A stretch of 64,000 nt of DNA, taken from Bactericera cockerelli (Eukaryota; Arthropoda; Insecta; Hemiptera; Triozidae). Below the pieces are notes generated by a model, which was not told the origin of the DNA, made no database searches, and was given only the letters and a program-made list of their open reading frames with translations. The translations under genes were made by a program, and so were the position numbers. The stretch covers positions 28,241,755 to 28,305,754 of the forward strand of contig CM044958.1 of assembly GCA_024516035.1 (NCBI GenBank), in the 5' to 3' direction. Below, piece after piece: positions 58,160 to 64,000 of this stretch (position 1 is the stretch's first letter; the number at the start of each line of letters is the position of its first letter).

Positions 58160-61100
58160 GTTTCTCTAATGTAAAAGTAAGTTTTTGCTAAAAGCAGGAC
58201 TATTATTTAGAATATTATAAAATCATCCTGAAACAGAAGAAAAAATAAACGGAAATAGGAAAGTAATCTAGGAATAAAGATATTCATTCCAAAACATAAT
58301 TGTCACAGAGGATTAAATCTGAAACCAAAATTTAGAGATTTAAGTGCTATGCTATTGTTTTAATCAGAATACTCGTACATATTTAACTAATGTAATTTAT
58401 TTGTGTTATTATATTACAACTTAAGTCAGCAACACAGAATTACGAGACTCCTAGTAAAATCATTTTCCCAACTATGTACTTCATTACAGGCTCTTAATGC
58501 CACCACTGGTCGTTATCCATACAAATAGACCGGTAACATTCAAGTAAAGACCGAAAAAATTCTACCTTGTCGGAAATCGAACCCGGGTCACCGTGAGTGA
58601 GTGCTCTACTACAAGGGTTACACATTAACCGCTGAACATGGATTGGTTCTCAAGTGGTTAAAGCATTAGTCTGGTAATCCAGGTAGCATAGGGATTCAGG
58701 ATCCGTTGGTTTGAATCGTACTCAATACATGATTTTTAACGAATTTATCGAAGACTTTCAGCACATAACAATGGCACCAGAAACTGCAGGAAGAATAAGA
58801 CTCTTTATTCCTAATCAGGCAATATAAAGAAGTGTCTATTATTACTCATATTATTAAGAACCAATGTATGTTTGTGTATTGAACCTATTAAGACACTCAC
58901 CTAGCACTGGCTTCTTATCATCCTGCACACTGAAGTCACTGGTCCCTGCCTCGACATTCCACAAGATTATGTTTCCTCCCATGTCTGCAGATACGAGACG
59001 TAGTTTCTCAAACTCCTGTGGAGCCCATAGCACCTGATGAAAAATGAATGAATCAATTTGATTATGAAGAAGACTTGTGGTTAGTACGCGAAGGTAAAAA
59101 AAAAAAAAATTGTGGGAGGTTGAAAATGTAGAAAGATTCAATTCAAGGAATTTTTATTCCAGAAATCTATTAGGATGGCTAGATTTGAGTGAGAAAAAGC
59201 TCAATTTTTTAAAAAATGGACATTTTGATAGCTCTAATACACTGACATTAGGAACCATACTAAGTTTAAGCTAAATCGAACTTGTACTTTGTGAGATATG
59301 CTTAGATATGCTAGATAGTATTTGAAAAAGTTCATTTAAAAGCTCAACTTTAGCTAAATTGATTTTTTGAATAGCACATGACCGCACTGAGCTATTGGCA
59401 ACAATTTCAGCTCAATCCGACTTGCAGTTCTCGAGTTATATCCTTCTAAACATACACACACACACACAAACAAATCATTTCATAATATAAGATAATGTTT
59501 AGGAAATTTCACGAGGTAGAATAATAGATAGGAACTATTACAGAATTATGGGCCAATTTTAACCAAGACTACTTCCCGTAGTCCAGAGATCCTGAGTTCG
59601 ACTCCCGTTGCCAGCCTCACGTGTTCCCTTCAAACACGTGAGGCTGGCATTTTCGGCCCAACACAGGCTGGGTGAACTAATGTGGGTAGCTGGTACGATT
59701 CCCAGCGAATGGAGGGTAAAACCCCTGCCCTGACTATCTATCTGAAATCAGGACGTTAAAACCAAATAGAATCAACTAGTCAAAATATATGTAATTAGGT
59801 CGCAATGTTAATTGTACCCTAGGTCAGATAATGATAATCTCTATTACCAACTTATGTATCTCTCTTACCACTTACCAATCTCTTACAACCTTATACATAT
59901 CTAATTGGCTTAACCATCAAAATCACTTATGTAATGGAACATGAAACATATATTATTCTACCTACCTTTTTAACAACATGCTTGTGTTTCAGAAGACATT
60001 GTACTGTCTGACAAGTGGTCGGATCCACTACTGCTACACATAAATTGGCTCCATAAGCTATTAGACCTTGAGGTCCCCTGTTGAAATATAAGTGAAATAA
60101 TACAGTTTGTTTCTAAAATGAGTGCAAATATTGATACCATAAGTTATCTGAGTCAAATAAGCATGGGTCAACTCTATACAAATCATCATCATAGAGTGGC
60201 GTCATTGTCAACAATGGTAGCCAGACATTAGATAGGAATGACTCAGCACTGTCTTTAAAAGGAGGCTAATAATTGACAAGGGCCCCCAGAACCAAGCCAA
60301 TGCTGGTCTACTCCCTGTTTATAGTCCCTCAGCCGGACTGCTGGTCTACTGGATTTTTTGTTTGTTTTTTAATCTTTTTTTTCTGATCTAAAATGAATAT
60401 TGCTATGGATAATGGCCGAAATAGCCATTCAAACAAAGCATTTACCTTGTAAATTTTCAAAAACGATCATAGGAATATTCTAAATAATTATAGAAAAGAT
60501 TAGAATATGTTTTTACTGTACATAATAATAATTCAAATACATGAACTACGTTAATGTTTTTTAATTTAAACCATGTTAGTCCTACAACCGTCAATGTTTT
60601 TTTTTATATAAGAAGGAAAAAAAGTATATAGATGTGGCTTTAAAAACAGTACATATTGTGTTAAATTATAGATTGCTTTGTCACAGTAAAAATACAAAAT
60701 TCAGATTGAAGATGCCCAATGTAATATGTAAGTATGTCAATTTGTGAAAATGGTAAATCAATCCCAGACAGCACATAACCTTCCTTCAACCTTTATAGAG
60801 CATTAAAATTTTCCTTGTGAAATTACTTATGATGAACTTCTAATATTGGTAGTATTGTGTTCGTTTCAATAAAAAAAAAATGTTGGCTCTGATTTCATAT
60901 TTTTTGCTCTGATTCCATTTTTCATAATTCTGGACGTTTCATAATCTACTGAGCAGCTTTGCTTTTTGTATCTGTCTGTCGTAAATACATTCCTTGTAAC
61001 AGGCAAAAACTGCCATTGACAAAAGGGCCAAGCTCCAGAGCTCTTATCCAAAATGATTTAGTCTATGAAGGTAGTGATATATTGTTTGAGGTTAAGTTAC

Positions 61101-61631
61101 TTTGGTCCTATCTTTATTTTTTATGTTTTCAACTGCCAACTTTACTATCCTTTAACTTGGCCAGTTACATGCTATTGGTTGTCTAGAATATTATGGCAAC
61201 ATATCAAAATACCAATTTAATAACCACAAAGAGCCAAACTGGCCAAGTTAGAGGATCAAATATAAGAGACCATATAACTTGAACAGACTGATTCCAACAG
61301 AACATAAAACTTAAAATGAAACAAGCTGTATAAGTGTATATTCACCTTATACTGGGAGCATGCCCATTAGTGTTTGCAGGTAAACAGTACAATAACTGTG
61401 AAATTTGTCTTACCAATCAATACAGCTTTTGTTGTTTGAATGACATGGTCCTGGAATAATTCTTGGTGATACCATTTGAAAATCATTATACACAGAAGTC
61501 CTGTGTTCTGAATCTACCTCACTACTCAGCAATGTTTCAGACATCACATCCCTGGAAGTTTTGGTTACACCAAGACCAAGACTCATTTGAGACAAAGTTG
61601 GTAGAAGGGGTGGATGTGACGACACTGCCAT
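36665..61631 (-). CDS. WDR11: WDR11 (WD-repeat protein 11), 19 coding exons
   Basis: Coding exons in transcript order: 61414-61631, 59966-60077, 58901-59033, 57152-57343, 56040-56220, 55547-55715, 54129-54366, 52480-52598, 51710-51936, 48399-48567, 47046-47304, 45691-45893, 44687-44908, 42879-43357, 41715-41829, 40568-40734, 38356-38453, 38015-38184, 36665-36886 (TAG). They sum to 3693 nt, 1230 residues, close to the ~1224 aa of human WDR11, and every junction keeps frame. Family blocks: GLIAYGANL, SADMGGNIILWNVEAG, SFDMDPFDPT, ECLQLSYH, IIDLHINMSVGVIPIERT, MCPPLTRRNM, LFELWDLRRLQLLRVMSKK, EHVVFTD-like RVVFTDSDSHLYYFIVEGN, RWIRKMKFAPGK, LLGETDRAVQLLLET, STIKLVATN, VQLLCLINKGLDACKYL. Known role: twin beta-propeller scaffold that works with FAM91A1 in AP-1 vesicle capture at the trans-Golgi. 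A 5'UTR acceptor (ttttag) lies at about 61653. The final exon is the least conserved. Introns carry two tandem acceptor duplications described separately. Confidence 0.96.
39030..40094 (-). mobile_element. 5'-truncated LINE (RT from FADD to 3' tail)
   Basis: An open frame at 39243-40046 continues up to about 40094, where it starts in PLLFADDLRLAL, so the copy is truncated exactly at the catalytic FADD motif. Downstream blocks are WCDENRMVLNVKKC, YIKDLGVTISSDLKF, ALYCSIVRSSLEYCSSLW and LLEKVQKKFLRIL. The 3' end (39030-39060 on the plus strand) is a TTTA array, i.e. a TAAA tail on the minus strand. It lies in WDR11 intron 16, sense to the gene. Its 3'UTR is also found at 46921-47038 on the other strand. 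Confidence 0.88.
41470..41682 (+). mobile_element. SINE family E, head intact
   Basis: GTCACCGTGGCCGAGTGAGTT (box A), GACCTGGGTTCGATCGTAAG (box B), then GAAGGAGGCTCTTCATAATG and GGCCTTGTGCTTCACCACAA, ATACATACAT tail. Resembles a Ser/Leu-like tRNA start but lacks a full fold. WDR11 intron 15. Confidence 0.75.
42065..42118 (+). mobile_element. tRNA-like SINE head fragment
   Basis: GTAAATCGGTAGGAGGACGATGG-type A box region and GGTTCGAGTACC B box. Short and isolated. Confidence 0.35.
42262..42750 (+). mobile_element. LINE 3' end: RNase H tail and zinc knuckle
   Basis: A frame-shifted LTGHCSLN block (about 42300-42335) is followed by an open frame 42344-42625 with CSLCKEAPETAKHILCECG, the Cys/His knuckle that ends many insect R1/Jockey-group polyproteins, and WVEEIATGNNPAL before the stop. 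The sequence after the stop (GGCGGGGTTATT on the reverse strand) recurs at 46745-46925 and 54450-54655. It sits in WDR11 intron 14, antisense, next to a 25-base A-run. Confidence 0.8.
43390..43578 (-). mobile_element. SINE family C, full length, next to WDR11 exon 14
   Basis: Same structure as 10686-10885 with head end CCGGGAC at 43571-43577. It starts about 35 bases upstream of the exon 14 acceptor. Confidence 0.8.
44243..44418 (+). mobile_element. SINE family F
   Basis: TGCACTGGTAGTCAGGTGGTT head, CGAATCCCACTCAGTGCATG, body TTTGTGACCACACAATAATAAG, AAAATGCTTTGAGCATT, tail CACCTGGTGGTTACCTTCC. Copies at 52283-52463 (-) and 58633-58832 (+). Confidence 0.65.
44424..44646 (+). mobile_element. 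RTE-like dispersed repeat, copy 3
   Basis: ACTAGCGGGCCGAGGCATGG to CTCTTTTATAAGTATAGAT, with a GTCAGTCAG expansion near 44600. Missing the TGTCGCCCGCTTTG segment of copy 1. It ends 40 bases from WDR11 exon 13. Confidence 0.6.
44880..45302 (-). repeat. 4x 108-bp tandem array containing the exon 13 acceptor of WDR11
   Basis: Units start at 44880, 44988, 45096 and 45204 (GCCAGATAACTCACGCGCC), exact 108-base period. Each carries the intron end TTTCAG (or TTCCAG in the last), and the first ~30 bases of exon 13. Only the 44880 unit continues into the full exon; the others run into intron-like sequence with an in-frame TAA. Confidence 0.95.
45961..46030 (+). repeat. Fragment of the 14815-15190 repeat family
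   Basis: AAATCGGAAGTATTGTCTTCG and AAAAAAAATGTTCCGATTTA match the family start. Confidence 0.5.
46475..46600 (+). mobile_element. SINE family G head
   Basis: TCATCGATAAGGCGGTGGAC, GTAACCTGGAGGTCGGTCGT, GCAAGTCCCGG: A and B box-like spacing, followed by a short body. A relative is at 57930-58010. Confidence 0.5.
46745..46925 (-). mobile_element. LINE 3'UTR fragment (same family as 42262-42750)
   Basis: On the minus strand this reads the end of the WVEEIA...NNPAL coding tail (near 46880-46925), the stop and an AT-rich 3'UTR. It closely matches 54450-54655. WDR11 intron 11, sense. Confidence 0.7.
46921..47038 (+). mobile_element. LINE 3' end abutting WDR11 exon 11 donor
   Basis: Matches the 3'UTR of the LINE at 39030-40094 (TTAGCATTTTAGGATAGC, TTATTAGGGAACATGTG, then GTCAATTTAATAAATAAATT). 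It ends about seven bases from the exon 11 donor (exon edge 47046). Confidence 0.7.
48528..48796 (-). repeat. 94-bp tandem array with the exon 10 acceptor of WDR11 (copies 1-3)
   Basis: TATCCCTCTGCAAACAAAAT (reverse of the exon 10 acceptor) occurs at 48561, 48655 and 48749, period 94. Copy 1 is the real exon edge (48567). Copies 2-3 hold the acceptor and the first ~40 exon bases. Confidence 0.95.
48797..51029 (+). mobile_element. Non-LTR retrotransposon (CR1/Jockey-group), 5'-truncated, frameshifted
   Basis: About 2.2 kb inserted antisense in WDR11 intron 9. The reverse transcriptase runs through 48946-50247 and, after a frame change near 50140, 49961-50821. Visible blocks: NYRPISILSA, QHGFIPGKS, IYLDLSKAFDRVNH, GVPQGSHLGPILFLIFINDI. 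The catalytic box reads FCDD where FADD is usual. The C-terminal block (CLRDLGVLFDSKM, ALVRGVLEFSSTVW, RIQNKALRIM) is in the second frame. Upstream coding (from about 48799) is joined by another shift at an A-run near 48950. The 3' end is a TAAA-type simple repeat; ATAAAAT at 48790-48796 and 51030-51036 looks like the target-site duplication. Endonuclease domain is absent. Non-functional as it stands. Confidence 0.9.
51030..51137 (-). repeat. 94-bp array, copy 4, separated by the LINE
   Basis: The same unit resumes at 51030 (ATAAAATAAATAAATCTGTA) with TATCCCTCTG at 51083, i.e. 94 + ~2240 bases after copy 3: the LINE landed inside the array. Confidence 0.92.
51125..51320 (+). repeat. Dispersed repeat, GGTGGCGTCATCGTGAACGA type
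   Basis: Shares GGAGGCTAATAATTGACAA, AACCAAGCCAATGCTGGTCT and CTCCCTGTTTATAGTCCC with 60185-60352. Here the CTACTCCCTGTTTATAGTCC segment is itself doubled (about 51254 and 51294). Confidence 0.7.
51338..51540 (-). mobile_element. SINE family E 3' part
   Basis: TTTGTGTTATTATACCAAAA, TAGCGCAGAATCACAGGACT, GGCCCATAATTCCACCACTG as in 54733-55005. Followed by a family D fragment to 51612. Confidence 0.65.
51648..51697 (-). mobile_element. 5S-headed SINE fragment beside exon 9 donor
   Basis: GAAACTGGTGTATTCAACATG is the reversed start of the 5S-like head seen at 31690-31712. It lies 13 bases from the WDR11 exon 9 edge (51710). Confidence 0.5.
52140..52235 (+). mobile_element. SINE family B fragment
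   Basis: ATGTGGGTAGCTGGTATGAT and CAGGACGTTAAAACCAAATA, body and tail only. Confidence 0.6.
52283..52463 (-). mobile_element. SINE family F
   Basis: Reverse of 44243-44418: CACCAGGCGAGGACAATGCT, TTATTATGTGGTCACATACT, AAATTCATGCATTGGGTAGG, CTACCAATGCAC. Confidence 0.65.
52746..52829 (+). repeat. 42-bp tandem duplication in WDR11 intron 8
   Basis: AACCTGTTGATCATATTTTT followed by CTAGTATTCCAGC occurs at 52746 and 52788. Confidence 0.85.
53575..53768 (+). mobile_element. SINE family D, head lost
   Basis: GGGACACCTTCCGGTAAG, TGTTGACCCAGCACTTAAAA, GCCCATCAGAAGGGAGGCAT, TCCTGTTTCATGGCTAAAAA in order. Confidence 0.7.
53794..53988 (+). mobile_element. SINE family C, full length, forward
   Basis: GTCCCGGTAGCTCAGTGGTA, GGTCGTGGGTTCGAAACCCA, then CTTGGGCTTACTGCTGGAAC and AAATAAGGCGATATTATT tail. 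Confidence 0.8.
54450..54655 (-). mobile_element. LINE 3'UTR fragment near WDR11 exon 7
   Basis: Minus-strand copy of the LINE family of 42262-42750, starting from the NNPAL stop region (54600-54650) and ending in an A/T-rich tail with TAAATAAATA on the minus strand. It lies about 85 bases upstream of exon 7. Confidence 0.7.
54733..55005 (-). mobile_element. SINE family E, full length
   Basis: Minus head GTCACCGTGGCCGAGTGAGT, box B GGGTTCGATCCCC; tail GTGATACAATAACACAAAGA. WDR11 intron 6, sense. Confidence 0.75.
55378..55455 (-). mobile_element. Two tandem SINE F tail fragments
   Basis: GGAAAGTAAACACCAGGCGAGG and GGAAGGTAAACACCAGGCGAG, about 40 bases apart. Confidence 0.5.
57381..57895 (+). 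mobile_element. SINE family D split by a piggyBac-type MITE
   Basis: Head GAGCGCGCGATTAGTTCAGT at 57383 breaks at TTAA (57405-57408) and resumes GCACTCGCTTGCCATGCGGA at 57635; box B TGGTTTCGATCCCC, body TGTTGACCCAGCACCTAAAT, end TCATGGCTACGAAATTAAAA. Confidence 0.8.
57405..57634. mobile_element. piggyBac-type MITE inside the SINE
   Basis: TTAA at both edges, inverted CACGTAAGAGACGG ends (14 bases), 222 bp inside with a strong internal hairpin (GTGGGTCACGTT / AACGTGACCCAC). The uninterrupted SINE at 20795-21085 has the empty site. Confidence 0.85.
57930..58012 (+). mobile_element. SINE family G head
   Basis: AGTAGGTTGATTGGTAAGGC, GGTGGACACGTAATCTAGTG, GGTTCAAGTCCC. A 36-base A-run lies at 58123-58158. 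Confidence 0.5.
58395..58625 (-). mobile_element. SINE family E, degraded
   Basis: TTTGTGTTATTATATTACAA, CACAGAATTACGAGACTCC, GAAATCGAACCCGGGTCACC match 54733-55005. Confidence 0.6.
58633..58832 (+). mobile_element. SINE family F-like
   Basis: TGGTTCTCAAGTGGTTAAAG, TTGGTTTGAATCGTACTCAA, ATACATGATTTTTAACG; similar to 44243-44418 and 52283-52463. Confidence 0.5.
59165..59495 (+). repeat. RTE-like 3' end with (CA)n
   Basis: GAGTGAGAAAAAGCTCAATT at the start, CAGTTCTCGAGTTATATCC, a CA run, then TCATAATATAAGATAATG. Same tail as window position 92-150. Confidence 0.5.
59561..59785 (+). mobile_element. SINE family B
   Basis: TAGTCCAGAGATCCTGAGTT CGACTCCC box B, body GGCTGGGTGAACTAATGTGG, tail GGACGTTAAAACCAAATAG. 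The centre has a 39-base perfect hairpin (GCCAGCCTCACGTGTT / AACACGTGAGGCTGGC). Confidence 0.7.
60185..60352 (+). repeat. Dispersed repeat, second copy of 51125-51320
   Basis: CATCATAGAGTGGCGTCATT to TAGTCCCTCAGCCGGACTGC; no tandem doubling here. Confidence 0.7.
60826..61010 (+). repeat. Copy of the 14815-15190 repeat family
   Basis: GTAGTATTGTGTTCGTTTCA, GAGCAGCTTTGCTTTTTGTA, TCTGTCTGTCGTAAATACAT. Confidence 0.55.
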
Positions 61632-61719
61632 TTTGAATTATTCTTGTGAACTAAAACAAAAGTAATAAGAAAGAAAAGATAATTATATGCTAAAAAAAGC
61701 TTTTAGTTTCAAAAAAACT

Positions 61720-61978
61720 AACAATTTTTTTTTTTTTTTTTTTTCTTCTTATTTTTTTATTAAAAATTTCAAATCTCATTAATCCCATTTTTACCTACAT
61801 GCTGACACTGGGTGACTGGGTCACTATAGACAATGCCTCTAAAGCTTCTCTATGTCCTCACAAGGCTAGGCTGAGTGACCCCCGAAAACATACACGGTGA
61901 CAAGCTATTGCCCCCGCCAGGATTTGAACCCAGGTCTCCTGCGTACAAGAGTACAGTGACCATTAAGCCATGGGAGCT
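61720..61978 (-). mobile_element. SINE family H near WDR11 5' end
   Basis: Minus head GCTCCCATGGCTTAATGGTC, box B GGGTTCAAATCCTGGCGGGGGC; body GTGACCCAGTCACCCAGTGT; A-rich tail at 61720-61750. Ends GCTCCC/GGGGGC pair like an acceptor stem. Confidence 0.6.
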
Positions 61979-62550
61979 AGCCCCCCCCCCCCTCGGCCGC
62001 GTCCCGCTTTGCCTTCAAAAAAATCTGGTCACCCTAGGTATGATTCTTGATGAAATCATGACTAGTAGGTAATGAGTGAGTACATTAATGTATGGCAAGT
62101 TAAAATAGTGCTTTAAATGCAGTTGGTTGTACCTATCTAGAACAAGAGGTATTCAATCAAATGTTCAGCATGTTTCAAAATTCAATTTTTGTCCTTGTCC
62201 TTGAATTGTGATTATTTGTATATATTGAGGTCCCAAAACATATGACAGTCCCTTTAACACCTCATTTATCAGCAAGGTAAATGTCTAGTTTACACCGCAA
62301 GCATAATACTGCAATTAGGCCAAGGTGTTTTTCATGTTCTAATGTGTTCAGGAAAAAGGAGTCTGAGACTGGGCCCTGTTCCTGAAAGTAACCTTCACAC
62401 TCCTTAAAATTCTTTGAGTTTGAATTTTTTTATTTCCTGAAAGAATAATTATTTACTCCTCAAATAAACAGTGTTTATTCCACATTAAAATGAACTCTGC
62501 AGAAGTCATTTACATTTTTAACTTGTTTTGTTGAAAATCTCTGAAATTAT

Positions 62551-62705
62551 TAGAAGCAGCATTGATGGTGCCTAGAATGCATCAATTCTTGTAGGATCAC
62601 CAAATTTGAGCAATATCCAGGAAGGTGAAAACTTGTGATGATGGCTTTCCAGTCCAACTCAGGCTGGGTGAGGTTAACAAGCAGTCATTTTCAGTTAATG
62701 ATATG
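62551..62705 (+). mobile_element. Degraded 5S-headed SINE
   Basis: AATGCATCAATTCTTGTAGGATCACC, then AATTTGAGCAATATCCAGG; body CTCAGGCTGGGTGAGGTTAA. Confidence 0.6.
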
Positions 62706-62827
62706 GAGTTGAACACTTCAGCTAGTTGAAAAGTAATTTAATTGAAATAAATTGAATGCACATTGAAATGCTGTCCAACATTCATAGAAAACAAACAAAA
62801 ATAATTTTACTCTATTGAAAATTTTCT

Positions 62828-62990
62828 TTTGTAATCCCGAGGTTGTGGGTTTGAAACTCAGCTAGAACATAACGAGTTATGCTCTCACTTTTGACCATAT
62901 AATAATACATCTTACTGCTGGAATAGAATAGAATAGAAATACCTTGTATATAGTGCTGAGGTAAGACTAAAAAGTCCCTATAGTCTAAGC
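62828..62990 (+). mobile_element. SINE family C-like plus GAATAGAATA repeat
   Basis: GAGGTTGTGGGTTTGAAACTC, AACATAACGAGTTATGCTCT, CTTACTGCTGGAATAGAATA; the GAATAGAATAGAA...AAGTCCCT segment recurs at 38940-39000. Confidence 0.5.
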
Positions 62991-63815
62991 AAGGTCTTAA
63001 TTATTTACATATTTTATATAGATATTTTGTACATACATTTTATATTTTTAATTTATTTTGTACATAACTCAATTTTATGCAAATTTGTAGGATATTGATT
63101 AAAATTTCAATTTTAAGAGCCCAAATTCAATGTATAATGATGATGACATCACTGAATTCACTGATAACATTACTTACCTCTACAGTACCTTAAGACATCT
63201 TTATATTGATTATCTCCTGTGCCCTCAGTTATTTCAAATTACTTCATTATTTCTTGACTTTATTGATGATTTGAAGTATACAATGATTTTTCAGTTGAAA
63301 TGTTAAACCCAAATTAAAAAAGGACATACCTATTTATAAAAAGAAAGTTGGTCAGAACTGATAAAATATTTAAGTTTTTTAATAAACTTTGATAAGAATG
63401 TTGACTATTGCAGAAGATAGCAATAAAATTCCCTCAGGGGTTTCCAAAGTTGTTATTAATCGAACGCAGTGAGATTCTGTTCCGCGAGAACTACCGACGG
63501 GATTATCGAAATTTAGGGCCCAAAAGTGGACCGTTTGATATATTTTAATTTAAACACATCGAGTGGGGTATTTATTAAAGAGAATCCGTGGGAGGTTTAT
63601 ATTAATTTCATAGAACTGTAAAATATGTGGATAAAGGACACTATTATTATTGATAGATTCCATAATTTTATTGATCAAATTACAGAAAAACTAAACTTGC
63701 CAACTGGCAACACTGGTTAACAAAAGTTAGAAAGTTTAAGGGCCGAATTTATTTGAAATTGAAAATTGTTAATTGATAATTTATCTAAAATCTTATTATC
63801 TTATGAACTTTCTTT

Positions 63816-64000
63816 GCCAGGCGCGTTGAATGCACCGGTTCTCGTAGGATCACCGAAGTTAAGCAACGTCCAGCGAGGTAGTTTTGTGAATTTGTGATGC
63901 TGGCATTCCCACTTTCCCAGGCTGGGTGAGGTTAGTGTGGGTAGCAGGTTTGTGAGTTTCCTGTGAAAATAGGGTAAGGGTAACTCACCCGTCTTGAAAT
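63816..64000 (+). mobile_element. SINE with 5S rRNA-derived head, cut by window end
   Basis: GCCAGGCGCGTTGAATGCAC, CGGTTCTCGTAGGATCACCG, AAGTTAAGCAACGTCCAGCG are 5S rRNA-like up to box A; the box C part is deleted. Body CCCAGGCTGGGTGAGGTTAG and GTGTGGGTAGCAGG follow. 62991-63815 upstream is AT-rich and otherwise empty. Confidence 0.8.

Noticed and set aside
61905..61978. Possible tRNA gene on minus strand
   Set aside because: Good A/B boxes and end pairing, but anticodon arm does not fold and a SINE body with A-rich tail follows.
1..64000. CRISPR array, operon, riboswitch or prokaryotic system
   Set aside because: All genes have spliceosomal introns and animal orthologues; the direct repeats are tandem duplications or transposon copies without regular spacers.

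Overview
This is an intron-rich, AT-rich, repeat-loaded eukaryotic nuclear window. Spliceosomal introns (GT-AG, some over 3 kb), animal-type orthologues and the repeat mix (tRNA- and 5S-derived SINEs, non-LTR retrotransposon pieces, TA-flanked CAGGGTG elements) point to an insect. A hemipteran such as a planthopper is my guess, but the sequence alone does not fix the species.

Five protein-coding genes are supported. (1) 5078-11151 (+): NDUFAF1/CIA30, 4 coding exons, 299 aa. (2) 14288-22882 (-): cardiolipin synthase CRLS1, 5 coding exons, 346 aa, convergent with NDUFAF1. (3) 25750-30282 (+): NRBF2-like autophagy gene, 4 coding exons, divergent from CRLS1, with a one-base reading-frame break in its last exon. 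(4) 35602-36273 (-): small PPC/DUF296-domain protein, 2 exons. (5) 36665-61631 (-): WDR11, 19 coding exons joining in frame to 1230 codons. The joined exon lengths give complete reading frames for genes 1, 2, 4 and 5.

Almost everything else is transposon-derived. 1-5077 holds a TIR element with a nested SINE and degraded repeats. The NDUFAF1 introns hold a 1.7-kb TA-flanked element, a hAT-like MITE and a SINE just before the last exon. CRLS1 intron 4 is a stack of three CAGGG(T) elements, two of them tip to tip, one carrying a transposase C-terminus relic. 30283-35601 holds a piggyBac-type MITE nested in another element, a 5S-rRNA-headed SINE and RTE-like tails. WDR11 introns contain a 2.2-kb CR1/Jockey-group LINE, several LINE 3' ends and about 20 SINE copies of at least seven families.

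The most unusual structures are two tandem arrays in WDR11 that duplicate a 3' splice site with the start of its exon: four copies of a 108-bp unit at exon 13, and four copies of a 94-bp unit at exon 10, the latter split by a LINE. A second is a pair of SINE families, one with a 5S rRNA head and one with a tRNA head, that share the same body. NDUFAF1 and CRLS1 both act at the mitochondrial inner membrane; I see no sign that the other genes work as a unit.
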